From Paramecium sonneborni (Eukaryota > Ciliophora > Oligohymenophorea > Peniculida > Parameciidae), in the NCBI GenBank assembly GCA_905182985.1, contig CAJJDN010000024.1, positions 62,001 to 126,000 of the forward strand: a DNA stretch of 64,000 bases, written 5' to 3'. The notes below the pieces were generated by a model, which saw only the letters and a program-made list of their open reading frames with translations, made no database searches and had not been told where the DNA came from. The position numbers and the translations under genes are program-made. Positions within the stretch are counted from its first letter, which is position 1; every line of letters begins with the position of its first letter. This document shows, piece by piece, positions 1 to 13,500 of this stretch.

Positions 1-234
1 GAAATAATAAGTGAGCTCTAAAATGCTCCAAAATCTGCACCAACTTAGGATAAAAGATTGCTTTTAGAAGCTATATCTGATAATCTTAACAATTATAAAA
101 AATCATTTCTTTAATTCAATAACATTTTCGATAAGTTGGCCACTGGAACTACTGTTTTTAGGCCAATGAACAATATTATTATGAAAGACATTATGCATCA
201 ATATGTTGTTAAAAAAGCCAATAAATTTTAATGA
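1..234 (+). CDS. 3' end of a gene, possibly ALIX/Bro1 V-domain-like
   Basis: An open frame with TAA/TAG as Gln runs from the first base to TGA at 232-234 and gives the last 77 residues of a protein whose 5' part lies outside the window. The residues are helical and charged, with a stretch LATGTTVF followed by a helix ending VVKKANKF. This resembles the last helix of the Bro1/ALIX V domain, where a Glu-Gly-Thr-Lys-Phe-Tyr turn precedes the final helix. That assignment is by eye and weak. No intron is visible in the fragment. The next gene lies on the opposite strand and ends 61 bp away, so the two are convergent. Confidence 0.45.
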
Positions 235-295
235 TTTATATATTTATTGATATATATATTATTAAATGTATAGAAGTAGATTAAAATATGGTTAG

Positions 296-1031
296 TCAAG
301 ATTTGATATGGCTATGACAGATCTTATGAAATAAATAAAAATGTTACTTCAGCAATAATAGATTAGAGTGATTCCATAAGCAATTCATCCATCTATAAAA
401 TATAAGAAAAAGAATTACAAATGGAAATATTTTAATTGTACAGTTAGGATTAATTTCTCTAATTAAGGACTCTACATTACTATCTCGTTAAAATAGAATA
501 GCTGCATTAAAGAACTGATAATAATTTTCTGATTTAATAAAATTAACAATAGTTGTATACCTCTAAAAAAGAATGTATGTTTGCTTTTTGAATTATTTTG
601 GATCCAAAAATGTAGACCAAAATTCTTATCATTTACTTCATATTCTCTATAGAAGAAATCAAAATCGAATGTTAAATTAGAATTTGATATATTATCTGTC
701 GTAATTGATCTATTTGTGACAAGTTTTAAAATTTGTAAAAATTCTTATTCATTCAATTTTAGTTTTGGAGAATAGATAAGAATTTTAAGTTAACAAATAT
801 CTTCTTCTATACCTTCATCTGCAGGTATAAAATCGAAATTAAGAAAAGCTGATTCAGACAAACTTTTTTTTCTTGAACTCTCTCGTATTATTATTTATCC
901 AATTTATTCGTATTTCTTTTGATTAATACATTATAAGTAGATACTTTAAGATATTCTTCACATGTTTAAGCATGTAAAGCTCCACTTCTACGACGTCTTT
1001 CATGAATTGGTTGTTTTTATTATTGTGACAT
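296..1031 (-). CDS. Rab-fold protein lacking GTPase motifs (207 aa)
   Basis: Start ATG at 1031, TGA at 296-298. Four introns of 29, 32, 26 and 25 nt give a continuous 207-residue frame. After a basic, Gln-rich N-terminus of about 65 residues, the sequence follows a Rab/Ras core: a strand LKILIYSP where the P-loop should be, then FFYREYEVNDKNFGLHFWI, which matches the Rab switch-I/beta2-beta3 hairpin ending at the tryptophan before DTAG, then YYQFFNAAILFQRDSNVES, which matches the YYR..A.ILVYD helix and strand. The P-loop GxxxxGKS/T, the DTAGQ motif and NKxD are all absent, so it should not bind GTP in the usual way. The Rab relation is inference from spacing. It lies 33 bp downstream of PCNA on the same strand. 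Confidence 0.6.
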
Positions 1032-1064
1032 ACCAAATTATAAATATTTTAATATAAAAATTGT

Positions 1065-1923
1065 TCATTAAGATTCTTCATCATTTATTTTAGGTGCTAA
1101 ATACAATTTCAATGATCCCATCTCTTCAATTATATATTCAATAACTAATGGTTAATCTTAAGACATTGATAATATAACTTAATTTGATAATGCTGATGCT
1201 TTATTAAATAAATTGAAATATCTATTAAATATATAGATATAGATATTTACCTAACTGCAAAACTTAAATTTACAGGTTCATCAACATCACATTCCACTCT
1301 TTCTTCTAATTTCTCTGAATCATTAGTTTTTACAGATACTTATCCTTCTCCAATATCTCCTTTTACATAAAACTTTATTCCATCTTTTGATGTTTCAATC
1401 CCAATTGCTTCATTTATATTACCTAATTCTCGACATATCTTTGTAAATTCATTAGATGGCATTCTAACTACTGAAGAATATTCAGTATCTGGTACACCTA
1501 ATTATTCTTAATCTAAAGACATCAAATTCAATTGAAATTCACTTATTCTATCTAATTTATATACATTCTATTTACTTTTTGATTCAAATGTAAATGATAA
1601 TGTTGTTGGTTCTTCATCTTAAGTTTTTAATGTAATTTAATCATCATTCCCAGAACATTTTAAAATTTTTTACAAATTTTCTATACTCAATCCCATTGTC
1701 AACGATTTCTCACATCTATATTTCTTGAAACCTTTTTCATTCAATTATAATGCTACCAAAGCAACATGTGAAGTGTCCATTGCCTTTTTTTATTTGTTCA
1801 CTATTTTACCTATAAAGATATTCCTGTTCCATTTGCTTCTAAATTTACATTCTTTACTAATTCTTTTACTGCTTCAACTATCTTTTTAAATTATACTCCA
1901 TCACTAAACTTAGCTTCAAACAT
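1065..1923 (-). CDS. PCNA: Proliferating cell nuclear antigen, DNA sliding clamp (267 aa)
   Basis: Start ATG at 1923, TGA at 1065-1067. Introns at 1784-1809 (26 nt) and 1222-1250 (29 nt) leave 267 residues, close to the usual 260. The N-terminus MFEAKFSDGVQFKKIVEAVK, the core motif MDTSHVALV (family LQSMDSSHVSLV), the interdomain region with LDQEQLG, and the C-terminus LKLYLAPKIND are diagnostic for PCNA. It forms the trimeric ring that tethers DNA polymerase delta and repair factors in the nucleus. Both intron junctions are fixed by conserved residues (SLQ|AMDTSHV and FAVR|YFN). Many in-frame TAA/TAG codons fall where Gln is tolerated, which is good evidence for the ciliate code. Confidence 0.97.
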
Positions 1924-2451
1924 CTTCTATACCTTTCTTAAATATTTAAATTAATTAAAGAGGGAAATATTGCAATTTAGATTTGCCCGGGTAATTAATG
2001 ATTGTAATAATTTATTTATCAATATTACTAATATTAATATAAACTAATTCTATAAATCATTTACTCTTCTTTTTCAATTACATAAATACATTAATTAACA
2101 CTCAAATCCTATTTCTATTTATTTACCTCTTGATTTTTTATCATAAATATTATTTATTTTATTCTTATAAGCTATTTTTCTTACTCAAATTAATGCTCAA
2201 GATTTCTATCCATATTTATTTTTGCAATTTATAACTTTCTTATATTCAACTAAATATATAGGAGTATTCTATATTAAAAAAAAACTGTGCTTTATCAATC
2301 AAACTATTTAATCTAATAATTTTTAAATTCTAAAAAATTGCTATACAAAATAATTATTTAAATTATGAAACATATTTGATATTAATAAATTATAAAAGCA
2401 AAAGATGAATTTATAAATATTCAAGAAAAATTGTTCTAAGTTTTTAAACTT
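1924..2451. other. Intergenic, upstream of PCNA
   Basis: 528 bp of AT-rich DNA upstream of the PCNA start, so it should contain the PCNA promoter. A CCCGGG palindrome at about 1987-1992 is the only GC-rich patch. I see no coding signal on either strand and no recognisable regulatory motif. Confidence 0.5.
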
Positions 2452-2697
2452 TCAAAGAGCAGGGCAATCTATTATTATATCAGATTTTCTATTTGCAAAT
2501 TTATTTCTTCTTAAGGAAAATTCATCAATAGATACAGATAACTTTGCATAATAATCATCTTATTTTTTTTTTGGATCAGTGCAAAATTGCAAATTTTATT
2601 TTCTCAAATAATCTATTATTTATCTGATCTTTATATTAGGTTTATGATATAATTCTAAGTCTATGGAATCTAAACTTGAATTTAAGGAGTTTTACAT
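2452..2697 (-). CDS. Small hypothetical protein (81 aa)
   Basis: A single exon from ATG at 2697 to TGA at 2452-2454. The protein is hydrophilic, with a Ser/Leu/Asp-rich start (MQNSLNSSLDSIDLELYHKP), a basic middle (DPKKKQDDYYAKL) and RRNKFANRKSD near the end. Six of its glutamines or stop-like codons are TAA, so it is invisible to the standard code. I do not recognise a family. It is supported by the uninterrupted frame and balanced residue use, but at this length an open frame under a one-stop code could still be chance. Confidence 0.45.
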
Positions 2698-3058
2698 TAT
2701 ATTATACTTATTTCTATTAATAAACAAATAAATTCAATTTTCAATATTTTTATATTATAATAATAGAAAATGATGATAAAGCTAATTAATTCTTTTTAAT
2801 TCTGCTGTTGTCACGATATTAAACTTTAAAATTAATTCTTTTAAAATCTTAGTATTGTATATAATCAGAAGCTAAAGTAATTTATGAGACATAAAAAAAG
2901 CAATTTATGAAATTTTTGACTTTTAAAAACTGCATTAAAATATTATTCTTAAGTAAAATAGATTATATCAACTCAATTATTACCTTAAAATTCATTGATT
3001 ATAAAAGTTTTGAAATAATATTAATAATATTTAATTCATTTATTTTTGATTAATGGAA
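2698..3058. other. Intergenic, no gene seen
   Basis: 361 bp between two minus-strand genes. It is strongly AT-rich, with only short open frames on both strands and no motif I can name. Confidence 0.4.
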
Positions 3059-3947
3059 TCAATTAAAATATTAGAGCGTATTCTCTTTATCATCTGTTGA
3101 AACAGAGTGATCTTTTTATATAATATAATAATTACACTATCGATTAGATCCTTTTGCAATTTTATCTAAATTTGTTGGTTTCTTTTCACTATTTGCAAAA
3201 CTAAAGTTACTCTATCTAGAATTACAAATGAATGTAATTGGTTATGTTTTATTTTTTTATGAATTGAAAGATTAACTTTAGAATTAAGTTAATTTTTAGG
3301 ATAAATTTGTAGAGAACTCTTCATCATCTAGAATTCTATTCAAAATTTATTCTTATAATGGACTTGGTTTGATAAAGGAACAGTTTTCATTAATATCTTA
3401 ATTTTCTGTAAATCCTGTATTTGGGTATGGCAGTTAAAATTTAACAGGTTTACAAATTAATTTTGGTTTATTTGAAGCATAAGTTTAATTGGAACGATTT
3501 GATTATTATTTAATGATAGGCTAATGATTTGATATTTGTGAGATTTCTGTTTAAAAGGTTTCATTATTATTTATAATATCTTCTTATGATGATATTTATT
3601 TAGCTCTTGATGATGATAATTTTGATTCAAGAGAACCTATTTTAATATTTGCTTTATGCAATTTTTATTTTAAGTTCATAACATAATTGTCTATTTTCAT
3701 AATATATTGATTATCCTTAAAATATAAATTATCAAATACTCTTTGCTAAATTCTTTTTAATTCTTACAATTCATCTATAGCTAATTTGTATTCATGATCT
3801 CTTTCATTTAATTATTTTTTTAACTTTGCAATTTCCAATCTATATGAAGCATCTCTTTATTGTAATTTATGAATTGTCTTGATATTAAAATTTAAATACT
3901 TCTTTTAACTATTATGTTGATTATTATTACTAGCTGTTACTTCTCAT
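3059..3947 (-). CDS. Coiled-coil protein (288 aa)
   Basis: Start ATG at 3947, TGA at 3059-3061, with one 22-nt intron just after the Gln-rich N-terminus (LKE|TIHKLQQRD). Residues 15-120 form a heptad-rich coiled coil (LEIAKLKKQLNERDHEYKL and following). The C-terminal half is Ser/Asn/Gln-rich and probably disordered. I recognise no catalytic domain. In ciliates such proteins are often cytoskeletal or basal-body components, but nothing in the sequence proves that here. The gene is divergent from the secreted protein gene at 4349, and the shared upstream region is 401 bp. Confidence 0.75.
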
Positions 3948-4348
3948 TAAATTGTTCAATAATAAAAATTATAATATACAACTTTATAATTTTACATATC
4001 TTTCAAACTATCTCTTTGAGTAAATTCAAGATTAAATTCAAATTTTAGACTTTATTTATAAAAAAACTCATTATAAACATTTCCCAATTAAAAGAAAATT
4101 TTATTTATTCATATTTGATACTAATTTTTATCATTTGTAAATAATTAGGAAGATTGTTTATTTTGTTGACAATATTTTTCTAGATTTTAGAGATTAATTT
4201 AATTATCTGAAATTTAATATAAATAAATAATTAGGTTGTTCAAAAACTATAGTTCTTTTCAAGTTATTAGACTTGAGAAATAAAGGAACTTCTTATCACT
4301 TTATTTTCATATTAAAAAAATAAATTATATTACATTAGTAATATAATC
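3948..4348. other. Divergent intergenic region
   Basis: 401 bp between the starts of two divergently transcribed genes, so it should hold both promoters. It contains long A/T runs. I see no coding signal and no identifiable site. Confidence 0.4.
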
Positions 4349-5518
4349 ATGAAAATTATATCGTTTTTATTAATAATTACATTCGCAACTGGGCACTTAT
4401 AATTATTAGATGATTTAAAGCAAACTTCATTTGGATAATCACTAGAATAGACTATCTTATTACAACTTCAATATGATGAAACTAAGTAATTATTTGCTTT
4501 AAAATTAGATTGAAATCAATTTTATAAGAAATTTATAGTTCTATGAATGAAGAATAGATTATTGATGATGCAAATTTCAAATAAGAATTTGAAAATTGCA
4601 ATACGAATGACTTATAAAATGAAATTATTGCAATAAAATATGAAGAATCATCAATTAAATAAAAGATGAAATTGTTAAATAATTCATTTGAATTATAAGT
4701 TTCCCAACAAAAATTAAAAGAACTGTAATTTAATAAAGAATAATTTAATTAATACAATTAGCAAATGGAAAAAGAAAAAGAGAATCAAATTTAAAATCTA
4801 AAAGAATGTGATGTAGGTAAATTTTTACAAATTAGGAACTATTGGAACTCCTTCAATATGTAAGATTCTAATATGAAAAGAAGATTATGAACTAACTTAG
4901 TATTCAGAAGAGCCAATAATTATTGTAATTAAAATAAGAGATCCAAGATCATATAAAAGTCATCAATAAAATGATAAAAAAGCAATAATATAATAATTTT
5001 ATTAAACTTCTCATTTCTTAATTTGAAAAAGAGGATTAAAATCTAGAAAAGTATCAATATCTAATGTTTATTAGATTACATAAAGTTATAGTATAAATAC
5101 ATGAAATAGTTGAGTAAAATAGAAATCAAATAAGAAAATAATTTGATGAAAATATGTAACATTTTTAAGCAAATATCAATTATTATTCTTAGAATATCTA
5201 ATAAATTTAAGATGAGATTGATATCCTTTAAGTAAAATAAAATTATAATAAATTTTTTAGGAGTAATAAATCTAAATAAATAAGGAACTGAACAATTATT
5301 AAGATTAATTAAATAAGATTACTTAGATTTATGAAATAAAAAATTAATTATAGATTGATAAAGATACTATGTGTAAAACTTTAGCTGAAGATTATAATGA
5401 TTATAGAAATTTCAGAATTAGCTAGATTTAATAATTATAAAATATTATTAATCTTGTAGAAAGAGACATGTTTTTGATTAAAGATCATTATGTATTAAAT
5501 GGATAATTGAGATAATGA
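4349..5518 (+). CDS. Secreted coiled-coil protein with signal peptide (364 aa)
   Basis: ATG at 4349, TGA at 5516-5518. Introns at 4486-4508, 4813-4835 and 5232-5260 leave 365 codons including the stop. The first residues MKIISFLLIITFATG form a clear signal peptide. The rest is almost entirely charged and helical, rich in Lys, Glu, Asn and Gln, with long coiled-coil segments. A signal peptide followed by coiled coil is the layout of ciliate secretory-granule core proteins such as trichocyst matrix proteins. I do not see their typical C-terminal pattern, so this is only a suggestion. A Cys at about residue 83 and a few later ones could form disulphides. Confidence 0.75.
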
Positions 5519-5554
5519 GAAAATAAAATAAATAATTATATATTTATAATTTTA

Positions 5555-7460
5555 ATGATAAATCGAACATCCATAAATGTTGAGAATGAAAATGAATATG
5601 ATGAAAATTGTAGTGTTGAGTATGTAAATTAAGAATCAGAGTCTGAGAATGATGAAAATAATTATAGTGATTATAATGTAGATTCTCCATTGTCTCCATG
5701 TTATGATAATCTATTAAAAGAATAACATCCCTTCTTACAATGTTAAAGTAAATTGAAACAAATAATTAGTAATAAGAAATAGTTTTAGAAAATTATTTAG
5801 ATCCATTTTATAAAATAGGTTTTAAAGCTTTTTCTTAAGATTGTTTTTTTGAAGAGAACAAGTATTCTTCAGAATTTATTGATCATATTAAATTATCAGA
5901 TTTTTAAACCTTTAGTTTTAATGTTTTAAAGAAAAGTCCATCATTTTTCAGCACTATCAAAACATCCACTATTTTATAGTATGAAAAAAATTTAGACCTG
6001 AAAAATTGTGTATTGACTTTAAATAATGATTAAAATGAAATAGTAAAAACTGCATTATTTCACATTTTATGTTTTACTAAAGAAATAGAATCTTTAAATC
6101 AACCTATATTTCATTGTATATATAATTTTAAAAAATTTAAGTGTAAAAAGCTTTAGAAATAATCACTAAATAGGAATAATCAATAAAAGATGAAATTTAT
6201 ATGTAAATTGTTAAATAGATTTCTAATAATAAAACATAAAGTTTAATCTATTATTATCAATTTATGGCAGTTTATGCTTCTGTTTCTTGTCCTAGTAAGG
6301 ACTATTTCAAACCTTTAATAAATTACTTTTATAAAAAAAAAGAGAACAATTCATTACATTAAAACTATTGTAATTTTATTATAAATAGATTATATCATAC
6401 TTTTAATACTAAGAATGGTAATCATATATTAATTTTTTAGATCTATTATATCTCACTGAATAAGATATAAATAAAATAATGCATATGAAACCATTATTAT
6501 ATGAAATTTAATTATATCATTTTGCAAAATTTTATATGGAAATGAAAGTTGATTTAAATTGTGGTGATATTTTAAATTATATTTCTGAATAGCTAAATCT
6601 AAATCATCGAAATTAATTATGTTTATGTTTAATAAAAATAAGTAAAAAGATTAATGAAATTTATTTGAATGATAATGATTGTTTATTCAAAATAATAAAA
6701 GATCATATTCAAACTTACAATAAAACAACTGAAATAATAAATTATCCACAACCTTCATTTAAATTAGTGATTAAATTAATGAAAATATCATCACCATATT
6801 AAAATATAGAAATATTTACTTTAGCATATATGGTAGCAATTCAAGATTATTTAAATGATGTAGAATTTTATAATTTATTATAAGTTTTTCCCTTTAGATG
6901 AAGATGAAATTGAGCAAATTTGTTCACTTAAATTAGCTGCTGATTATGGTCCAAAAAGACATTTAAAAGCTGAATAAATTGACATAAATGAATATATTCC
7001 ACTTTTTAAAAAGAATACATTTGATTCAAATGAAAGGTTGAGTAAAATTATTTAAAATTATAATTAATAAAGAATAATAAATTCAAGAGATGCAAGATAT
7101 AAGATTTTAGAAATATTAGACCAATTTCCTCGTTTTTTGGGATCAACTTACAAATGTTCACTAAAAGAGTTTAATTAGAAAAGTAGTATTCCGAATATAA
7201 AAATTATCTTAAATATAACTTTTAGAGGTTTAATTTGTAGTCTTCCTTAAGATTAAAGAGAATATATATGTCACATAGATTATGATTTGATTAATAACTA
7301 TGGGAAAGCAAATAATTAAACATTACATATTGTAACATTAGATAAATAAATTTATTTAACTTTTTCAACTCATATAGAATGTGAATAAGTTTATTAATTT
7401 ATTTTAAAGCATGAAAGTTAGATTTCATCTAATGATTTCAATTATACAAATCTATCATGA
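5555..7460 (+). CDS. MyTH4-FERM domain protein (600 aa)
   Basis: ATG at 5555, TGA at 7458-7460. Four introns of 29, 26, 23 and 25 nt (the last ending at 6884) give 601 codons. After an acidic N-terminus, the MyTH4 signature ..LEIITKQEQSIKDEIYMQIV appears at about residues 220-250, matching the family's L.DEIYCQ..KQ helix, with ..MAVYASVSCPSKDYFKPL following. The FERM lobe follows: ICSLKLAADYGPKRHL and NEYIPLF belong to the acyl-CoA-binding-protein-like lobe, and a PH-like lobe comes at the end. MyTH4-FERM units normally sit in tails of myosins or kinesins and bind microtubules or membrane receptors. No motor domain is present, so this is a stand-alone tail-like protein. It converges on the IP3-receptor gene, 123 bp away. 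Confidence 0.8.
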
Positions 7461-7583
7461 TTTATAATTATATTTTTCATGATTTTAAACTTAATATAGA
7501 TTTAAATAATTAATTTATTTATTTTAAAATTATTTTTGAAATAGATTTCATTATAATAACTATATAAATAGCTAAAAAGTTTT

Positions 7584-10500
7584 TCATGACTATTATTTTT
7601 GTTAATTTTGTAGTTCATATGTCATTTTAACTGGAATGAACTCAGAGAATTTATTTTGTATTTAATCTTTTATGTACTTTTCCAATTAATTACACTCTGT
7701 GATTGGTTTTTTTTTAATATAAATTAAATAAAAGAGCATATGATAAACATTATGTTCTAAAAAAATATGTTAGAACCATCCTCCTTTAGTTCTAATTAAA
7801 TAAATTAATAATTTACTTAGAATCAATTTCATTTCTTTCAAGACTACAAATAAAACATTTGCCTTTAATGTCTTTTAATAATTCTTATCTCGCATCACGT
7901 AATTCTCCAAACTTATCTACAATAATTCCAAAAATCATTTATAAAAACAATATATTGAAGATGATAAAGAAAATTAGATCAAAAAAGTATCTTTTCCAAT
8001 ATTGATTTGGTTCATCAAAAGGATTAGAATAATCAGATAGAGTATCACCAATTCCACCACCATTTCTTAAACCAAAATTAATAACATGAGCGATAGAATA
8101 ACCCAAAGAATCTGAAGCAAATTTTGTTTCATCTTTGAAATCATCACTAAATGATATTTTTATTAAAAATCCATATAAAACTAGTCCTATTAAACCTAAA
8201 AATCCAAATACCATAAGGTTTTTGGTATTTCCAGTAAAAGCTTTTATGATATTTTTTAAAACCTCTGATCTTTTTACAATATCTAATAATAATATTACAT
8301 AAACATAATTATTGAAGAATGCAATAGCTGTGATTCCAAATATCATTATCTAGATATTTAATATTATTATACATTGTAAAAATTATCGAAATCCATTAAA
8401 AGTAATACAATAATTTTCCTCTTAGGTATCTATTAATCTTTTTGTAATTCAAAATATTATTCCATTTAACCAAAAAATTCATAATATTTCTATTTGTATT
8501 CTGGAATTTTAAATCCTGCCTACTTTTTAAGTTTCTGAATATGTTAAACATTAGTTGCTCCTCTTCTAAAATTAACAGCAATTGGATATCTTTCAATAGC
8601 ACAAAATATTATAATAATAAAATTCAATATTATTTGAATTATTGTTATAATCTATTTAATAAATATTAAATTACATTATTTAAATACAACACCGCTATTA
8701 CTTTTTTTGATTAACTATTGTTTTCATCTTCTAAATAAAAAATACTATCATCTAATATATCATCAGGCAATAAAATAAAGAATAAAACAATAAAAACGCA
8801 TAAAATAAAAGAAATATCTTTTAAAGTTCTCCAATATTTTTAGCCAAAATGCATTACTGGAAAAGTACTGATCTTTTAATAATGAATCATTTAAGCATGA
8901 TAAAAATTGATATTCTCTAAAAGACTACTAAGTCTATCTTCATCAGAATCTCTATTTGATTCATAGATCAAACTTTATTTAATGTTTTATGTAATATATT
9001 TACAAACAAAAGGTTTCTAAAATAAAATTCTTTCAATTACACCACATTAATTCACTACCTCAATTCTACCTATAAATTAATTATAAAATTAATTAGATTC
9101 TAATTATATTACTAATGGTAATTTGTCTAATTTATTTTATTTTTCTTCTTTAATTCCATCTAATAAAAAAGTAACCTAATTTTAATTTTCAGTATATTTT
9201 TTAGTAAATTAAGGATTAATTGAAGAAGCTTTAGATAAAGGATATTTCTAATTAAAATCTTTTTAAGTTTTATTATCTTCTTAATTTAAATCTCTTTCAC
9301 TTTCAAAATAAAATCTTTTAAACTTTTAATCATTACTAAAATTAGACAATTTTAGACCTATAATATGGATGTTTAATCCAGTTTCAATTAGTAAAGAATC
9401 TTCTTTTGTTACATATCCATTATTACAGAAACTTTTATCACATTATAAATTTTGCTTACAACTGCAATATTTATCAACATATATATATGTTTTTTTAACT
9501 CGTATTCTAGAATTATAAATATATTATGCCAAATTCAATAGGAACTCATCATCTAAATTTTCTAATAAGAATTTATAAACCGATTTATTATCATTTACAT
9601 TACCTTCCAATAAAGATAACAGTAATTAAATATAAATGTAGAGTGTCTTTAAAATATCAAAATTATCTCTTAATGATTAAGTAATCTTGGTATTAAATAT
9701 CTAATAAAATCCAGAAAATAATTTAGGAATTTTTATTATCTCTTTTTTATTTTCATTATCTCCAGTTGAAAATTCAATTAAACTTTATAATCCCTACTAA
9801 TATAAATCCCATTTCTAGGAATTATCAACAGTTCTGTCTTCTAAAAAGTTTACTATTAATTCAGTTGTTTGTAAAACAAAATTAAAATTATTTGTAATAG
9901 AATCTTATAAGTTTTGTATTCTCAAGAATTTTTAAAACTCTATATGAACATTCTCACATAATCCTTATAAAACTTGAAGAACTTTAATGCATATAACTAT
10001 AAAATTAGTATTTTTAGATGAACTTAAATTCTCTAATTTTTTGTTCACATCTGCATTATAAAAATCCTTAAAAAACTGAATAAATATTTTTTTATGCTTT
10101 TTATGATTTTATAAAAGAATGAAAAATCTTTATTAAACTTATGCATTACCAAAATCTAATAAATGATGTAACAAAGTTAAAGAATCTAATTATTCATTCA
10201 TATTTTAATGATTTAATTATTCAATAGCTAATACATGAATTTCACATTCAGATATTAAATTTTGGAATATTGTAAATTGTTCGTATTTTTCTTAATGTTT
10301 TTCATTATCACTTTCATCATTAAATATAGCTTTTTTATCTGGCTTTTTCATTTCTAAAAATATTTTACATAATTTAATTAAATAATTGGAATTCTAAGAA
10401 AATATTTATTTACATTCATTTAAAAAGTCTTTAAAATTGTTTTTTTCAAAAAAATTATTTGACTATGATTGAAGTTCATGTAAAAAGATTTAAATTTATG

Positions 10501-13500
10501 AATCTTCAGACAAAAGATTTTAATTTTCACTACTCCATCCTTTTTCCTTAAAAAATTCTTTAACTTTATTTTCTTCTTCAACTTGAAACTTTTCTTTTAA
10601 ATCTTACAAATTCGTTTCCGCTTTCTACCTTGTTTTATCAGAAGATGGAGATTAATTTATTTCATTTTGAAAACTTGATGCTTTTTTTTTGAAACTAATC
10701 CAACTTTTATCATTTTTATCTTCTTATTTAACATAAATTTTGTTATTTATATTACAAATCTTTTCTAAATTATTAATGTCGTATTTGTAATCAACATAAT
10801 CTATTAAATCTGATTATTATATTTTTTATCTAATGCAATAAATTTATAATCTTTCTTCGAGATTGAAATCTTAATTTGTAACAAAGGATTCAATAATTTT
10901 AGTTATTAATTTGATGTAATCACTGTTCTCTGATATAAAATGATTGGATGAGTTCAGTAACATATCTTAGATTAATATAAGTATCTTTTTATAATTTTCA
11001 ATAAAATTACATTCAATTAGCTTTCCCTAAATTTTAAATTCATCTATAACCAAAATTAGAAATTCAAAAACATACTTTATATATTTCCAATATTCTTTAT
11101 TATTAAGTAATATTGAATTGCCTAAATGATGATATTTATTAAATTGTTCCATTTTTTAAAAATCTGGAATAATTATTTGTTTAAATAATTCATTAATTTA
11201 ACGATTATCAATAAGATCTCTATAAAGATCATTTGATTCGACTGAATTTATATATAATTCAAAGATACACCTTAAATAAGCAGCTTTTACAATATAGGGT
11301 TCTTCCTATAAAACAATTATTAATTATTCAAACAATAAAATTCTTTAAGTCTCAGATATACCTAAGTAATAGTTTTCACATGATTCTGATATCAGATTTA
11401 AGGCAGTGGAATGAAGTTTGAGTTAAGAATATCTAAGAATATTAGTTTATATTTATTTATCTTTTTGATTATTTTCTAAAAAATATTGATTTGGATCTAT
11501 TAAATTTCTAAAATTTTAAAGTGTTAAATGTAAAATTTCTTTTTAATTGCTTATTTAATTTGATCTAAGTTTTGTGGGTGTTTTTGTAAATCCTTTTAAA
11601 ACTTTTAAATATTATCTTCCAGCTCTAATATGGATTAAATTTTCAATTAAATTCAATGAATTAGTAATATTTATAATTATATCTATAATTTAACTAGATT
11701 CACAATAAATTTCTAGCTTAGAAATTGATAAAGACTTATATAAAAATTTCTCACCTAAAAATAAAGGTTATGGTATTAATAATATTTTAAAAAGAACATC
11801 TAATTTAGGTTTCAAAATTTATAAATTAGTTTAATTACCTCTAATAAAATTTTCCCAAAATTTCAATACACTTTTGTAAAAATACACAACATCTTCATTT
11901 TCAATAATTAGATCTGGATTCATTATGAATTCAACAAAAATGTGATGTATCCCAGCATTTCTAACCATATTCTAGAAAGATTTGAAATAACAGGGATTTT
12001 CTTTTATTATCTTTTCAAATAATTAATTTAAATTCTAAATATATTAAGATATTTTTTAAAAAGATTCTTTATATCTCTGATTATCACTTTATATATATTT
12101 GATTGCTTTCTTAACACATTATTATATTTCTTTTGGTCCTTAAACATCTTTAGCTCCATAATGTCCATTTATAATTCCAAAATATTATTGTTCTATTTTA
12201 TCGTCAAGAATTTCAACTTCTTTAATTTCTTTATAATTATAAGAGTAATTATTAAAACTTTAAATTAGATATTTCAAGATTTCACTATTAAGATTTGGAA
12301 ATTTTATTTTTCCAAGTAAACAAGTAAATAAAATTGTATTATGATTTTTAAACAATTCTGAATTTTATTTTTGAGTCAAGTATTATAAGATTTATAAATT
12401 CGCTTATAAGTAAAATAATACTTTATAGATGTTTAAGGATTCTAAAAATATCTATTCTATTAAATCTGATTCAGTACAAATTGATGTTGTCCATAGCAGA
12501 AATTATGCAATCCATGATTTATTAGATTTTTCACAAGGTAGACTTGATATATATTCTTCCAACGTTTACTTATTTTACTAAAAACTTTTGTCATCTATAA
12601 ATTCGAATTTTTTGAATTCTGAATTTTATTAAATTTTCAATATAAAAAATATATTCGGTAAAGTTTCTTAAATTTTTTTATTTAAAGATAATTTATTGTA
12701 TCCTAAATCAATCGAGTTTTTAATTAATCGAATTAAACTTAAAAAAAATTACAATTAAATTTTAGCTATTTTTTTATAATTAACTTCACCATTTGATTCT
12801 GACCTTAATATTTATGGATATTCATCTTATAAGAATAATTTTATATAATATTCATGATACTTTTAACTTGTAATAATATGTGAAGAAAATTATTTTAGAT
12901 ACAATAGATCTTTCATATTTTCTTAGGTTACCAAAGTCTCTTAAAATTTTTTAAACTAACCTGAATTTGTAAGATTAATTGAGGATATATTTTCATAAAA
13001 ATAAGTACCAGATTCTAATTCTTAATTAAAATCCTATAAAGCTTAACTTAAATAACAAGTATTTTCGAAAATTGAAATTTTAGTCAAAGGATCTATATCA
13101 AAATATAAGGATGAAAGCAATTCTATAATAGCTTATTTGCATGATAAACTATGTTTAGAATGTATTAAATTTCTAAAGAACTAATCATTAATACCTACTA
13201 CATTTTTTATTAATTATATATTCTTAAAATTTCTACCTCTACACATGATTGCATATAAATTCATAATATTAAGCAAATATTGTTCATATTTATGATAATT
13301 TTAATGTAAATCATATTAAGTAAAATATTCAAAACAAATTTGATTTTATACTAGGTTAGGATAATGAGTATGATGATCTTGATAAAATTTTTCATTATTT
13401 TTTGCAAAATTTTCAGGTTCAGCTTCTATTTCTAAGATAGGTAGTGGTAATTATTCTATTATCAAACATTTTAACAATTTGCATTTTTTATTTTAAAAAA

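Noticed and set aside
6885..6889. Apparent frameshift in a T run of the MyTH4-FERM gene
   Set aside because: A 25-nt GT..AG intron ending at 6884 restores the frame exactly and the total exon length becomes a multiple of three.
7939..8346. Separate 135-residue membrane protein under the standard code
   Set aside because: It is the pore region of the 8-kb Ca2+ release channel gene, cut out by TAA codons that code Gln here.
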